DNA of 64,000 nt from Methylobacterium dankookense (GTDB lineage: Bacteria > Pseudomonadota > Alphaproteobacteria > Rhizobiales > Beijerinckiaceae), in contig NZ_CABFVH010000004.1 of NCBI RefSeq assembly GCF_902141855.1, forward strand, positions 1 to 64,000, read 5' to 3'. Shown one piece after another: positions 39,898 to 48,852 of the stretch. The notes below the pieces were generated by a model. The model was not told where the DNA came from, did no database searches, and saw nothing but the letters and a program-made list of their open reading frames with translations. Both the position numbers and the translations under genes were made by a program. The stretch's first letter is position 1. Every line of letters begins with the position of its first letter.

Positions 39898-42318
39898 ATG
39901 ACTCAATCGAAATCGCGCCAGCCTGTCGTCCCGGGCTCGACGGGGGCCTACGCGGTCCTGCCGCTGCGCGACATCGTGGTGTTCCCCCACATGATCGTGC
40001 CGCTCTTCGTGGGGCGCGAGAAGTCGATCCGCGCCCTTGAGGAGGCGGTGCGCACGGACCGCCACATCCTGCTCGCGACCCAGATCAACGCGGGCGACGA
40101 CGACCCGGCCACCGACGCCATCTACACGATCGGCACGCTCGCCTCCGTCCTGCAGCTCCTGAAGCTGCCCGACGGCACCGTGAAGGTGCTGGTCGAGGGC
40201 GCCGGCCGCGCCAAGCTCACCGGTTTCACCCGCTCGGACGAGTATTACGAGGCCGAGGCCGAGGCCCTGCGCGACGAGCTCGGCGACAAGGTCGAGGCCG
40301 AGGCTCTGGCCCGCTCCGTGCTCTCGGAGTTCGAGAACTACGTCAAGTTGAACAAGAAGATCTCGCCCGAGGTCGTCTCCGCCGTCACCCAGATCGACGA
40401 GCCCTCGAAGCTCGCCGACACGATCGGCTCGCACCTGCTCGTCAAGATCTCCGACAAGCAGGGCATCCTGGAGACCCCCACGGTGGCGCAGCGCCTGGAG
40501 CGCGTGCTGTCGCTGATGGAAAGCGAGATCTCGGTCCTCCAGGTGGAGAAGCGCATCCGGACCCGCGTCAAGCGGCAGATGGAGAAGACCCAGCGCGAGT
40601 ACTACCTCAACGAGCAGATGAAGGCCATCCAGAAGGAGCTCGGCGACGAGGACGGTCGCGACGAGCTGGCCGAGCTCGAGGAGAAGATCGAGAAGACCAA
40701 GCTCTCGAAGGAGGCCCGCGAAAAGGCCACCGCCGAGCTGAAGAAGCTGCGCCAGATGTCGCCGATGTCGGCCGAGGCCACCGTCGTGCGCAACTACCTC
40801 GACTGGATGCTCGGCATCCCGTGGGGCAAGCGCTCGAAGATCAAGAAGGACCTGCTCGGCGCCCAGGCGCTGCTCGACGAGGACCATTTCGGCCTCGACA
40901 AGGTCAAGGAGCGGATCATCGAGTACCTCGCCGTGCAGCAGCGGGCGAACAAGCTCACCGGCCCGATCCTCTGCCTCGTCGGCCCCCCCGGCGTCGGCAA
41001 GACCTCGCTCGGCAAGTCGATCGCCAAGGCCACGGGCCGCGAGTTCGTGCGCATGTCGCTCGGCGGCGTGCGTGACGAGGCCGAGATCCGCGGTCACCGC
41101 CGGACCTATATCGGCTCGATGCCCGGCAAGATCGTGCAGTCGATGCGCAAGGCCAAGACCTCGAACCCGCTCATCCTGCTCGACGAGATCGACAAGATGG
41201 GCATGGACTTCCGCGGCGACCCGTCGGCGGCCCTGCTCGAGGTTCTGGATCCGGAGCAGAACAGCACCTTCAACGACCATTACCTCGAGGTCGATTACGA
41301 CCTGTCGAACGTGATGTTCGTGACGACGGCCAACACCCTCAACATCCCTGCGCCCCTGATGGACCGCATGGAGGTGATTCGCATCGCCGGCTACACCGAG
41401 GAGGAGAAGCTCGAGATCGCGCGCAAGCACCTGATCCCGAACGCGCTCAAGAAGCACGGCCTCGACACCAAGGAATGGTCGGTCGACGACGAAGGGCTGC
41501 TCATGCTCATCCGCCGCTACACGCGGGAGGCGGGCGTGCGCAACCTGGAGCGCGAGATCTCCAACCTGATCCGCAAGGCGGTGAAGGAGATCCTGATCAC
41601 CAAGGTCAAGCAGGTCGTGGTGAACGTCGAGACCCTGCCCGTCTTCCTCGGCCCGCCGAAGTTCCGCTACGGCGAGATCGACGCGGACGATCAGGTCGGC
41701 GTGGTCACGGGTCTGGCCTGGACCGAGGTCGGCGGCGAGCTGCTGACGATCGAGGGCGTCATGATGCCCGGCAAGGGCAAGATGACGGTCACGGGCAACC
41801 TGAAGGACGTGATGAAGGAGTCGATCTCGGCGGCGGCGAGCTATGTCCGCTCGCGGGCCCTCGATTTCGGCATCGAGCCGCCGCTCTTCGAGCGCCGGGA
41901 CATCCACGTCCACGTTCCCGAGGGGGCGACCCCGAAGGACGGCCCGTCCGCCGGCATCGCCATGGCGACCGCCATCATCTCGACGCTCACCGGCATCCCG
42001 GTGCGCCGCGACGTGGCGATGACGGGCGAGGTGACGCTCCGCGGCCGGGTGCTGCCGATCGGCGGCCTGAAGGAGAAGCTGCTCGCCGCGCTGCGCGGCG
42101 GCATCAAGACGGTGCTGATCCCGGAGGAGAACGCCAAGGACATCGCCGAGGTGCCGGACAGCGTGAAGAACGGGCTGGAGATCGTGCCCGTGGCGCGCAT
42201 GGACCAGGTGCTGGAGCGGGCCCTGGTTCGCCAGCCCGAGCCGATCGAGTGGGACGAGCCGCTGCCCGCGGCCAAGCCCGCCCGGGACGAGGACGGCGCC
42301 GCCTTCGTGGCGCACTAG
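39898..42318 (+). CDS. lon: Lon ATP-dependent protease
   Basis: An 806-residue LonA. The N-terminal substrate domain begins [23 protein letters not shown] coiled-coil follows, then the AAA+ domain with Walker A GPPGVGKT (362-369). The C-terminal protease domain has catalytic Ser684 in [11 protein letters not shown] and the lysine of the GGLKEKLL segment near 725-727. ATG 39898 is chosen because GAGGA lies 8 nt upstream and the N terminus matches the family; ATG 39883 overlaps that site. It ends 28 bp before a strong terminator. Confidence 0.97.
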   Translation: MTQSKSRQPVVPGSTGAYAVLPLRDIVVFPHMIVPLFVGREKSIRALEEAVRTDRHILLATQINAGDDDPATDAIYTIGTLASVLQLLKLPDGTVKVLVEGAGRAKLTGFTRSDEYYEAEAEALRDELGDKVEAEALARSVLSEFENYVKLNKKISPEVVSAVTQIDEPSKLADTIGSHLLVKISDKQGILETPTVAQRLERVLSLMESEISVLQVEKRIRTRVKRQMEKTQREYYLNEQMKAIQKELGDEDGRDELAELEEKIEKTKLSKEAREKATAELKKLRQMSPMSAEATVVRNYLDWMLGIPWGKRSKIKKDLLGAQALLDEDHFGLDKVKERIIEYLAVQQRANKLTGPILCLVGPPGVGKTSLGKSIAKATGREFVRMSLGGVRDEAEIRGHRRTYIGSMPGKIVQSMRKAKTSNPLILLDEIDKMGMDFRGDPSAALLEVLDPEQNSTFNDHYLEVDYDLSNVMFVTTANTLNIPAPLMDRMEVIRIAGYTEEEKLEIARKHLIPNALKKHGLDTKEWSVDDEGLLMLIRRYTREAGVRNLEREISNLIRKAVKEILITKVKQVVVNVETLPVFLGPPKFRYGEIDADDQVGVVTGLAWTEVGGELLTIEGVMMPGKGKMTVTGNLKDVMKESISAAASYVRSRALDFGIEPPLFERRDIHVHVPEGATPKDGPSAGIAMATAIISTLTGIPVRRDVAMTGEVTLRGRVLPIGGLKEKLLAALRGGIKTVLIPEENAKDIAEVPDSVKNGLEIVPVARMDQVLERALVRQPEPIEWDEPLPAAKPARDEDGAAFVAH

Positions 42319-42346
42319 AGCCCCCTGTCAGGCCTAGCCTGAGACC

Positions 42347-42376
42347 GGCCCCCGGAGCATGCTCCGGGGGCCTTCT
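42347..42376 (+). terminator. Strong terminator after lon
   Basis: GGCCCCCGGAGC and GCTCCGGGGGCC form a perfect 12-bp stem with an AT loop, followed by TTCT. It closes the tig-clpP-clpX-lon block. The palindrome may also act on the minus strand, although no gene is known to end there. Confidence 0.75.
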
Positions 42377-42474
42377 GCCGGGCCTCGCCGCGCGGATCCA
42401 GCCGGACGTGCCCTGCCGAGAGCATCGGCCTCGGGCCGGGGCTGACCCGGCTGCTGGCGCGCGATTCAGCCTGA

Positions 42475-43071
42475 TCAGTCCCGCGCCGGGAACGGCCCCG
42501 CATGGGTGAAGTCGGTGATGGGGCGGCGGCCGTTCGGCTGCTCGCGGGCCCGCTGCTCGTCGCTCAGCTGGTCCCAGGGGATCGCCCGGCCGACCGCGTA
42601 GGCCGCCTCGACGCGGTGATGCTCGGGCAGGTTCAGCACCGCGGGGGCGCGGGCCTGGTCGAAGCCCGTCATGCCGTGGGCGTGCCAGCCCTGGCGGATC
42701 GCTTGGAGCTGGAAGGCGAGGGAGGCCGCGCCCGTATCGAGGGAGTGGCTGTAGGAGGGCTTCAGCTCGTCGCCGACCTTCATCCGCCCGTTCGAGACGA
42801 GGAACAGGAGCGCGCCCGTATTGGCCACCCATTTCTGGTTGCCGGGCACGAGCAGGCCGAAGAACGTGTCCCAGTGCGCGTCCCCGCGCAGCGCGTAGAG
42901 GAAGCGCCAGGGCTGGGAGTTGTAGGAGGAGGGCGCCCAGCGTGCCGCCTCGATCATCCGCAGCAGCTCGGCTTCCGGCAGGGCCTCGCCGCTGAAGGCG
43001 CGCGGCGAGCGCCGCTCCAGGAAGCGCGGATCGATGTCGTGGTCGGGCTGGCGGGGCGTCGGTTCGGTCAC
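42475..43071 (-). CDS. Nitroreductase family flavoprotein
   Basis: A 198-residue FMN-dependent nitroreductase-like protein. ERRSPRAF is the FMN-phosphate contact region, ARWAPSSYNSQPWRF is the classical WAPSxxNxQPW motif, and the C-terminal half has ALGL-type helices. Members reduce nitroaromatics, quinones or flavins with NAD(P)H; the substrate here is unknown. It is the downstream member of a possible pair with mepA-like 43142-44065, with a 70-bp gap. Confidence 0.9.
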   Translation of the reverse strand: MTEPTPRQPDHDIDPRFLERRSPRAFSGEALPEAELLRMIEAARWAPSSYNSQPWRFLYALRGDAHWDTFFGLLVPGNQKWVANTGALLFLVSNGRMKVGDELKPSYSHSLDTGAASLAFQLQAIRQGWHAHGMTGFDQARAPAVLNLPEHHRVEAAYAVGRAIPWDQLSDEQRAREQPNGRRPITDFTHAGPFPARD

Positions 43072-43141
43072 GGGCGGTCTCCGGTGGGCGTCGCGCGCGG
43101 GGCGCGAGCGTGACCGGAGGATCGGACCGCGCGCCGAAAAA

Positions 43142-44065
43142 TCAAGGCGCCTTCAGCACGCTCCGGCAGGCGGCGGGCAGCGCCGCCATGGTCATCGGCG
43201 GCCTCGGCTTCGGCTTCACCTTCGGCGGCTTCGGGTTCAGCACCGCGTCGCTGAACCAGTAGGCGAGTTCCTCGCCGCAGCCGTCGCCGCCGGGCGGGGG
43301 CGCCTGGTCCTCGCAGGCGCCCTGGCCGTCCGGGCAGGCGAGGCGGATATGGAAATGGTAGTTGTGCCCGTACATCGGGCGCACCTTGGAGAGCCAGGAG
43401 CGGCTGCCCGTGCTCTCGCGGCAGAGCGCCTTCTTGATCGCCGGGTTGACGAAGAGGCGCGCCACCTCCGGCTGCTCGGCGGCGAGGCGGATGATGCGCA
43501 GGTGCTGCGGCGTCCAGGCCTCGGTGTCGATGTCGAGCCGGTCGGCGCGCACCACGTTGGTGGCAGACATCTCCTCGCGCTCCTGCCGCGTCAGGCGGCG
43601 GTCCGGCATCGGCGTCAGCCAGACGTCGGCGTCGAGGCCGAGCTGGTGCGAGGCGTGGCCGGTGAGCATCGGCCCGCCGCGGGGCTGCGACATGTCGCCG
43701 ACGAGGAGGCCCGGCCAGCCGACCCGGGGCGCCTGGGCGGCGAAGCGCTCCAGGAAGTCCACGAGATAGGGCGTGCCCCACATCCGGTTGCGCGAGAGCC
43801 GCATCACCTGCCAGCGCGCGCCGTCGACGGGCAGCGCCTCGCCGCCCGCGAAGCAGCCCTTGGCGTAGGAGCCGTAGGCGCGCACCGGCCCCGATGCGGG
43901 GCCGGTGGCCCGGCCGAACAGGGCCTTGGCCGGCGTTGCGGGATCGTCGGGATTGGCGAGCGGCGGCAGCGGCTTCGGGGTCAGCGTGCCGCGATCCTGC
44001 GCTGCGGCGGAGCCGGCAGCGAGGACGAGGAGGGCGGCGGCGAGGAGGCGCGGCGTGATCGGCAT
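43142..44065 (-). CDS. mepA: Penicillin-insensitive murein endopeptidase (LAS metallopeptidase)
   Basis: A 307-residue periplasmic enzyme with a signal peptide (residues 1 to about 22, ending AAA-QD). The MepA hallmarks are YGSYAKGCFAGGEALP, TGHASHQLGLDADVWL (zinc His and Asp) and MYGHNYHFHIRLACP with the C-terminal zinc His. It cleaves D-Ala-meso-DAP crosslinks in peptidoglycan. The tail past residue 250 is Lys/Pro-rich with extra cysteines. The PRC-barrel gene is divergent upstream. Confidence 0.93.
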   Translation of the reverse strand: MPITPRLLAAALLVLAAGSAAAQDRGTLTPKPLPPLANPDDPATPAKALFGRATGPASGPVRAYGSYAKGCFAGGEALPVDGARWQVMRLSRNRMWGTPYLVDFLERFAAQAPRVGWPGLLVGDMSQPRGGPMLTGHASHQLGLDADVWLTPMPDRRLTRQEREEMSATNVVRADRLDIDTEAWTPQHLRIIRLAAEQPEVARLFVNPAIKKALCRESTGSRSWLSKVRPMYGHNYHFHIRLACPDGQGACEDQAPPPGGDGCGEELAYWFSDAVLNPKPPKVKPKPRPPMTMAALPAACRSVLKAP

Positions 44066-44126
44066 CGAAGGTCCGTCTCTCCCGGCGGCGTGTCGGAGCG
44101 TGGCGGTATAGCGGCTGAAGCTTGCC

Positions 44127-44152
44127 GGAACGTGGCGTCCGCTCGGGGCGTT
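44127..44152 (+). promoter_or_regulatory. Perfect sigma-EcfG consensus promoter
   Basis: GGAAC at 44127-44131 and CGTT at 44149-44152 are separated by exactly 17 bp, the published consensus of the alphaproteobacterial general-stress sigma factor. It points at the PRC-barrel gene, whose ATG is 76 bp downstream. An EcfG-like sigma factor is encoded at 53495-54190. Confidence 0.7.
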
Positions 44153-44228
44153 TTTCGGGCGGGGTGCCCCGAGGGATGCCCCAAGAGGACTTCAAGAGGA
44201 CGTCAAGGGGAGCCCGAGGGAGAGAGCC

Positions 44229-44609
44229 ATGGATGCCGACGAACGGATGCCGCGCGAGCCGCGCAGCCTGATCGCCAGCGACCGGGTGATCGGCACAGAC
44301 GTACGCCGCTCCGACGGCGAGCGGGTCGGGGTGATCGAGCGGCTGATGCTCGACAAGGTCTCGGGCCGGGTCGCCTACGCGGTGATGAGCTTCGGCGGCT
44401 TCCTCGGCCTCGGCAGCGACTTCTACACGCTGCCCTGGGGCGTGCTGCGCTTCGATCCCGGCCACGATGCCTACGTGGTGGACATCACCGAGGAGCAGCT
44501 GCGCTCCGCGCCGCCGCGCTCGCCCGAGGGCACCGACCCGTCGGACGACCGAGCCTGGGAGGAGCAGGTGCACCGCTACTACAACGCGGCGCCCTATTGG
44601 GGGATCTGA
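44229..44609 (+). CDS. PRC-barrel domain protein
   Basis: A 126-residue soluble protein with one PRC-barrel: LIASDRVIGTDVRRSDGERVGVIERLMLDKVSGRV and YAVMSFGGFLGLGSDFYTLPW, the usual bacterial stand-alone form. Such proteins are commonly induced by osmotic or oxidative stress, and their molecular role is unclear. Start ATG 44229 has GGGAGAGAGCC upstream. A perfect GGAAC-N17-CGTT promoter lies in front, so I infer general-stress control. Confidence 0.88.
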   Translation: MDADERMPREPRSLIASDRVIGTDVRRSDGERVGVIERLMLDKVSGRVAYAVMSFGGFLGLGSDFYTLPWGVLRFDPGHDAYVVDITEEQLRSAPPRSPEGTDPSDDRAWEEQVHRYYNAAPYWGI

Positions 44610-44731
44610 CACCGGACGGCGATGGTCTCGACGCGATCACCGTCTGCCCACGCGACGGCGCGGCGGCGATCGTTCGCCGTGCGCATCGCTCCCGACCATC
44701 GCTCGGGATCGATGCAACGGTCTGAGGGCGC

Positions 44732-45349
44732 TCAGCCCTCCACCGGCCCGCACCAGCCCGGCAGGTAGCCGGCATCGGGCGACTTGGCGAGGCGCAGCGC
44801 CTCCTCCAGCGCCTCGGAGAAATCGCCCTCGACGCGCTTGGCCTTCATGTGCCGGCGCAGGAAGTCGGCCCAGAGGAACTCGCTGAAGGGCGTGGTGTCC
44901 TTGGCGAAGCCGCCGGCCCGGCGCAGCTCGCCCGCGAGGCTGCGGAAGGGATCGTCGACGAGGTCGACGATGCCCTTCGGGATGTCCTTGAAGGTCTGGC
45001 GCGTGCCCGCCGCGTCGTAGGGGTGCGACCAGGCCTTGTGGTCGCACACGGTCCAGAAGGCGTCCTTGTCGAGCTTGTGCAGGTCGGCCACCACGGTGAC
45101 CTGGATCGATTCGACGCCCTCCAGCTGCAGGGCGCGGGAGAGGTGGTGGTGGTCGATGACGTAGTGGCGCTTCTTCGGCCCGAGCAGGGTCGGGATCGTG
45201 TGCGAGCCGAGGAACTTGTCCTTCTTGTCCGGGTCGTGCTCGCGCCAGCGGCGGCGCTTCTCCTCGACCTCGCGGAAGCCGACGGTGATCTGCGTCGGGC
45301 GCAGCTCCGCGATCGGGACCAGGGTGAGGATGGGTTCGCGCGGGGCCAT
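44732..45349 (-). CDS. ParB-like (ParBc_2) nuclease-fold protein
   Basis: A 205-residue protein of the stand-alone ParB-like group. The N terminus has LTLVPIAELRPTQITVGFREVEEK. DHHHLSRAL at 66-74 is the equivalent of the ParB GNRR/GHHR core. It lacks the HTH and dimerisation domains of partition ParB, so it is not a chromosome-partition protein. The biochemical role of this family is not settled. Start ATG 45349; the sequence upstream is a 447-bp gene-free stretch. Confidence 0.82.
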   Translation of the reverse strand: MAPREPILTLVPIAELRPTQITVGFREVEEKRRRWREHDPDKKDKFLGSHTIPTLLGPKKRHYVIDHHHLSRALQLEGVESIQVTVVADLHKLDKDAFWTVCDHKAWSHPYDAAGTRQTFKDIPKGIVDLVDDPFRSLAGELRRAGGFAKDTTPFSEFLWADFLRRHMKAKRVEGDFSEALEEALRLAKSPDAGYLPGWCGPVEG

Positions 45350-45796
45350 GGCTCGGATACTCCGATCGAAACGTCGCCGAGTCCCGGTCTGTCACGGGCG
45401 GCCGGGCACGGCCAAGGCTTCCCCGTTCACGTTCCCGGGACCGGGCATCGTCCTTGGCATCGCGCTTGGCATCGCCCTTGGAGCCGTGCCCGATCCCGTT
45501 GGATCGGGACGCGACGCTCAGGATCAGGTCGCGAAGGGGATCAGCTCGAATGAAGACCGGCTTGATCCGCCGAGACAGGCTCTCAGCCCTTGTTCCAACG
45601 CGCTCTCGTTCGCCGAGCCGGCTTCCACGTCCACTTCGGCTTAGGAGCGCTCGGAGGTCAGAACCCAATCAGCTTGACCGTGCGAGGGGCTGCTTTCGAC
45701 CCAACCCGGCCGTACAGGCCCGCGTCAGTGGTCCCCGAAAGCGGTCATTCGTCGGGCGTCCGGCACCTTCAGCTACCGTGGGTATCGCGGGCGCGG
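45350..45796. other. Gene-free region with degenerate repeats
   Basis: About 450 bp without a convincing gene. It contains a short GATCCCGTTGGATC inverted repeat near 45490 and the degenerate repeat copy at 45590-45653. Reading frames through it lack coding character. It holds the promoter of the ParB-like gene, and the LysE gene ends into it. Confidence 0.6.
45590..45653 (-). repeat. Degenerate copy of the 61-kb intergenic repeat
   Basis: AACGCGCTCTCGTTCGCCGA, then CACTTCGGCTTAGGAGCGCTC, matches the order of elements in the copy at 61709-61815 (GACGCGCTCTCTTGCGCCGA ... CACTTCGGCGGAGAGCGCTC). Small insertions and substitutions separate them. Same orientation as that copy. Confidence 0.55.
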
Positions 45797-46426
45797 TCAG
45801 GCCGCAGGACGACGTGCTGCGGCAAGAGCCAGTCCGAACACGACCATCATGGCTCCGCTCAGTCGGTTGACCGAGCGCAGGCCCCTGGCGCTCCGCATAA
45901 ATCTTCTCAGGCGCGCCCCAGCGAAGGCATACGTCACGACCGAGACCCCTTCAAAGACCAAGTACAGACTTCCGACGGTGGCGAAGCTGACCCAGTAATT
46001 TTCAGGGGCGATGAACTGCGGGAAGAAGGCCGTGAAGATAAGGATGGCCTTGGGATTGCCAAGCGCGACGAAGAACTCCTGCCGGAATAGGTCACGGGTG
46101 TTCTGTGCCGAGGCGACCACGCGATCTTCCAGGCCGATGCTCTCCTTTGTCAGGAGCAGCCGGGCACCGATCCAGACCAAGTACGCTGCACCAACCCATT
46201 TGAGTGCCGCGAACAGCAGTTCGGATGTGGTGAGCAGCACCCCGAGGCCGAGCGCGGTCATGAAGATCATGATCGCGAAGGCGATCAGCCGCCCCGTCGC
46301 GGCGATGACGGCGGTGCGCATACCGTGCCGTGCACTCGTGGTCACCGCCAGAAGGTTGTTCGGGCCGAACGCCATCGCCAGGGCAAAGCAGGCCGGAACG
46401 AACAGTAGCAGGGTTTGGGTGGTCAT
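45797..46426 (-). CDS. LysE/RhtB family amino-acid exporter
   Basis: A 209-residue inner-membrane exporter with about six helices. The family start is FVPACFALAMAFGPNNLLAVTTSARHG (GPxxL motif), then the conserved WVGAAYLVWIGARLL and LGNPKAILIFTAFFPQFI. It exports amino acids or homoserine-like compounds. The ATG overlaps the stop of the upstream membrane-protein gene by 4 bp (ATGA), so the two are translationally coupled. A divergent Lrp-type regulator starts at 47324 and is the likely controller. Confidence 0.9.
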   Translation of the reverse strand: MTTQTLLLFVPACFALAMAFGPNNLLAVTTSARHGMRTAVIAATGRLIAFAIMIFMTALGLGVLLTTSELLFAALKWVGAAYLVWIGARLLLTKESIGLEDRVVASAQNTRDLFRQEFFVALGNPKAILIFTAFFPQFIAPENYWVSFATVGSLYLVFEGVSVVTYAFAGARLRRFMRSARGLRSVNRLSGAMMVVFGLALAAARRPAA

Positions 46427-47199
46427 GCGGTCCTCGTGACCGGGACGCGGCGGATCAACTTGAGCGCGCCGGTTTGCACCAGCAGCGTGGCGACCAGCGC
46501 CGCCAGGAAGGCGGGCAGGATGCCCGCAGGTACTAGGAGCAGCCCGAGAACGAAGAAGAACGTCGCGAACCCGTAGAGCGCCAGCACCATGCCGCGCAGC
46601 ACCTGGGTTGCCATGGCAGCCCCACGCATGCGGTGGGCAAAGACGGCCAGGATTGCGCCGAACACCGGGAAGCTGGCGAGCACGCCCGCGGTCTTCGCGC
46701 CGACGAAGGCGGCAGCGGCGGTGAGGGTGAGCACCAGGGTCGTGGCCACCACCATGCGGGCGGGCAGATCCCACCAGGGTGCGGCGATGGTGCTGCGCAC
46801 CGCCTCGCGGTGGGGGATGAGGTGGGCCGAGGCCGACAAGGCGACCAGTGCGACGGCGAAGTAGCCCCAGTGGGGCAGCGGCGCGGCCTGGAGCAGGAAA
46901 CCGGAACCAGCGTAGGCTGCCGCACCCCCCACGAGGGCCAGCGGCCAGCCCTGACGCGTCAGGAGCGCGTAGCCGAGGCTGAAGGCCGCCTGGGCCGAGG
47001 TGCCGACCAGGGAGCCGTTGGTGGCGGTGGCTGCGAAGTCCGGGCCGTACTGAATGGCCAGGAAGGCGGCGACCGGGCCGGAGGTGAGCGGCAAGCCGAC
47101 CAGCCAGCCCCCGATGGCATCCCCCCAACGTCGTCCGGCCAAGCTGGCGGCGAGGATCAGCAGCGGCGGCAGGACCACCTTGAAGACTATGAGGCTCAT
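46423..47199 (-). CDS. Polytopic membrane protein of unknown function
   Basis: A 258-residue, very hydrophobic protein with roughly seven to eight helices and few charged residues outside a short loop (PHREAVRST). Segments such as GGWLVGLPLTSGPVAAFLAIQYGPDFA suggest a transporter-like or GtrA-like membrane protein, but I do not recognise the family. It is the first gene of a two-gene unit with the LysE exporter (ATGA overlap) and divergent from the Lrp-type regulator. A partner role in amino-acid export is an inference from context. Confidence 0.8.
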   Translation of the reverse strand: MSLIVFKVVLPPLLILAASLAGRRWGDAIGGWLVGLPLTSGPVAAFLAIQYGPDFAATATNGSLVGTSAQAAFSLGYALLTRQGWPLALVGGAAAYAGSGFLLQAAPLPHWGYFAVALVALSASAHLIPHREAVRSTIAAPWWDLPARMVVATTLVLTLTAAAAFVGAKTAGVLASFPVFGAILAVFAHRMRGAAMATQVLRGMVLALYGFATFFFVLGLLLVPAGILPAFLAALVATLLVQTGALKLIRRVPVTRTA

Positions 47200-47252
47200 T
47201 GGGGCAGGGATGGTTCGTCCTTGTGCTCCGGAAAGGTAGCTCAGAAGCCGAT

Positions 47253-47282
47253 TTTTGAAATTTCGTTTTGAAGCTCATTTTG
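47253..47282. promoter_or_regulatory. Phased TTTTG repeats, probable Lrp-type operator
   Basis: Three TTTTG elements start at 47253, 47266 and 47278, spaced 13 and 12 bp, in an AT-rich patch within the 124-bp divergent promoter region. Lrp/AsnC proteins bind phased AT-rich sites, so this fits autoregulation plus control of the exporter pair. Confidence 0.4.
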
Positions 47283-47323
47283 CGCTTCGGTATGTCAGTT
47301 GCTGGCCTCCAGAGAAACTTGCC

Positions 47324-47845
47324 ATGCAAAAAACGCCGTCTGACATGCGAAATGGAAAGCGCGAGGACCGTCCGGAGATCGCACTCGATGCCATTGACCG
47401 GCGCATCCTCGACCGTTTGCAACGCGACAGCACGGTCTCCAATCAGGATTTGGCGCATCAGGTCGGCCTGTCGCCTCCTGCCTGCCTGAAGCGTGTGCGA
47501 GCCTTGCGGTCGGCGGGGATCATCACCCGCACCGTTGCGATCCTGTCGCCCGAGGTGCTGGGCTACCCGATGATCACGGTTGCGCGGGTCAAACTGGAGT
47601 TGGCGAATGAGAGTGCCAATCATGCCTTCGAGGCACGCATGGCCGAGCTACCTCGCGTCGTGCAGTGCATGACCGTGGCCGGGGACTACGACTACGTCCT
47701 GCTCATCCGCAGCCGCGATGTGGGCCACTATCAGGACTTTGCCCGCAGGGTGCTCAAGCTCGCGCCGGGCATCCGCTCTTACACGAGCGAGATCGTATTG
47801 CAGGTCCACAAGGCGACGACTGAACTGCCAATCGATCCGGTCTGA
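47324..47845 (+). CDS. Lrp/AsnC family transcriptional regulator
   Basis: A 173-residue regulator. The N-terminal HTH is LDAIDRRILDRLQRDSTVSNQDLAHQVGLSPPACLKRVRAL. The C-terminal RAM/ligand domain includes VVQCMTVAGDYDYVLLIRSRD. ATG 47324 is preferred; an in-frame start at 47255 would run through the probable operator. It is divergent from the membrane-protein/LysE pair. This arrangement usually means amino-acid-induced export. Third-position GC is lower than in core genes nearby. Confidence 0.92.
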   Translation: MQKTPSDMRNGKREDRPEIALDAIDRRILDRLQRDSTVSNQDLAHQVGLSPPACLKRVRALRSAGIITRTVAILSPEVLGYPMITVARVKLELANESANHAFEARMAELPRVVQCMTVAGDYDYVLLIRSRDVGHYQDFARRVLKLAPGIRSYTSEIVLQVHKATTELPIDPV

Positions 47846-47954
47846 GCGAGCGGAACGGCGGCGTCCGCTTCGGTGCCTTTAACGTTCGGAGGCGGACCAG
47901 CCGAAACCCACCCTCAGCAGCCCTTCGTACGGCCAACCCGATTGAGTTCAGGCC

Positions 47955-48674
47955 CTAGTAGCGGGTGGTGAGCGCGGTGAGCCAGTCGGGCGAGGCCGCG
48001 ACCGCCCAGGCCTCGGCGCGCTTGTCGAATCCGCCGAGGACGAGGAGGCCGAGCGCCACGAGCACGGCGCCCATCGCCGCCCTGGCGCCCCGGCCGGCAC
48101 GGCCGAGATCCCGCCGCCGGGCGAGCAGCGCCTCGCGGGAGATGAGACCGAGCAGCGCGAGCGGCGCGGCCGCCCCGATCCCGAAGGCGAGCATGGTGAG
48201 CGCCACCGCGCCGAGATGCTCGCCGCGCGCCGCGAGCAGCGAGGCGGCCCCGAGCGTCGGCCCGACGCAGGGGCTCCAGGCCGCGCCGAGCAGGAGCCCC
48301 ACCGCGAACTGGCCCCCGAGCCCCCGGCCCGCGACGCTGCCGAGGCGGCGCTCGCCCCAGGCGCCGACCGGTCCGGCGAGCGCCGTGGCCCGGGCCTGGA
48401 GCGCCGGGATCAGGAGGACGAGGCCGACCAGGACGAGGAGCACCGCGCCGAGGCTGCGGAACAGGTCGCCGTCGAGGCCGATCGCGAAGCCGACCGTCGC
48501 GACGAACAGGCCGATCCCGGTGAAGGACAGGGCGAGCCCGGCGGCGAGCGCCACCGGCCCGAGCCGGTGCTCCGAGGCCGCCGTGGCGAGCACGATCGGC
48601 ACCAGCGGCAGCACGCAGGGCGAGAGCGTCGAGAGCAGGCCGGCGAGGAGGGCGAAACCGATGGTGCCGAGCAT
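47955..48674 (-). CDS. ccdA: CcdA-type thiol-disulfide membrane transporter
   Basis: A 239-residue membrane protein of the DsbD/CcdA family with six helices. The redox cysteines lie in LLSTLSPCVLPLVPI and LGAAWSPCVGPTLG. It passes reducing equivalents from cytoplasmic thioredoxin to the periplasm for cytochrome c assembly or related thiol chemistry. No partner thioredoxin-like gene is adjacent, so the specific pathway is unknown. Confidence 0.9.
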   Translation of the reverse strand: MLGTIGFALLAGLLSTLSPCVLPLVPIVLATAASEHRLGPVALAAGLALSFTGIGLFVATVGFAIGLDGDLFRSLGAVLLVLVGLVLLIPALQARATALAGPVGAWGERRLGSVAGRGLGGQFAVGLLLGAAWSPCVGPTLGAASLLAARGEHLGAVALTMLAFGIGAAAPLALLGLISREALLARRRDLGRAGRGARAAMGAVLVALGLLVLGGFDKRAEAWAVAASPDWLTALTTRY

Positions 48675-48852
48675 GACGAGGTCCGCGACCGGTCCGGATC
48701 CGGGCGGTCCGGCCGGACGCCCTGAACCCCGTTCGCTCGCATGCGCCTGCGGGTTTCGCCAGCCGCGCGAGACCGGACGTCGTCGCCTGAACTGCCGACT
48801 ATGCTTCCGGGTCCGCGTTGCGGCGGCGGCCCACGCGGACTAACCCGGAGGC

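Noticed and set aside
44732-45349. Chromosome-partition ParB
   Set aside because: It lacks the HTH and C-terminal dimerisation domains and has no parA or parS nearby.
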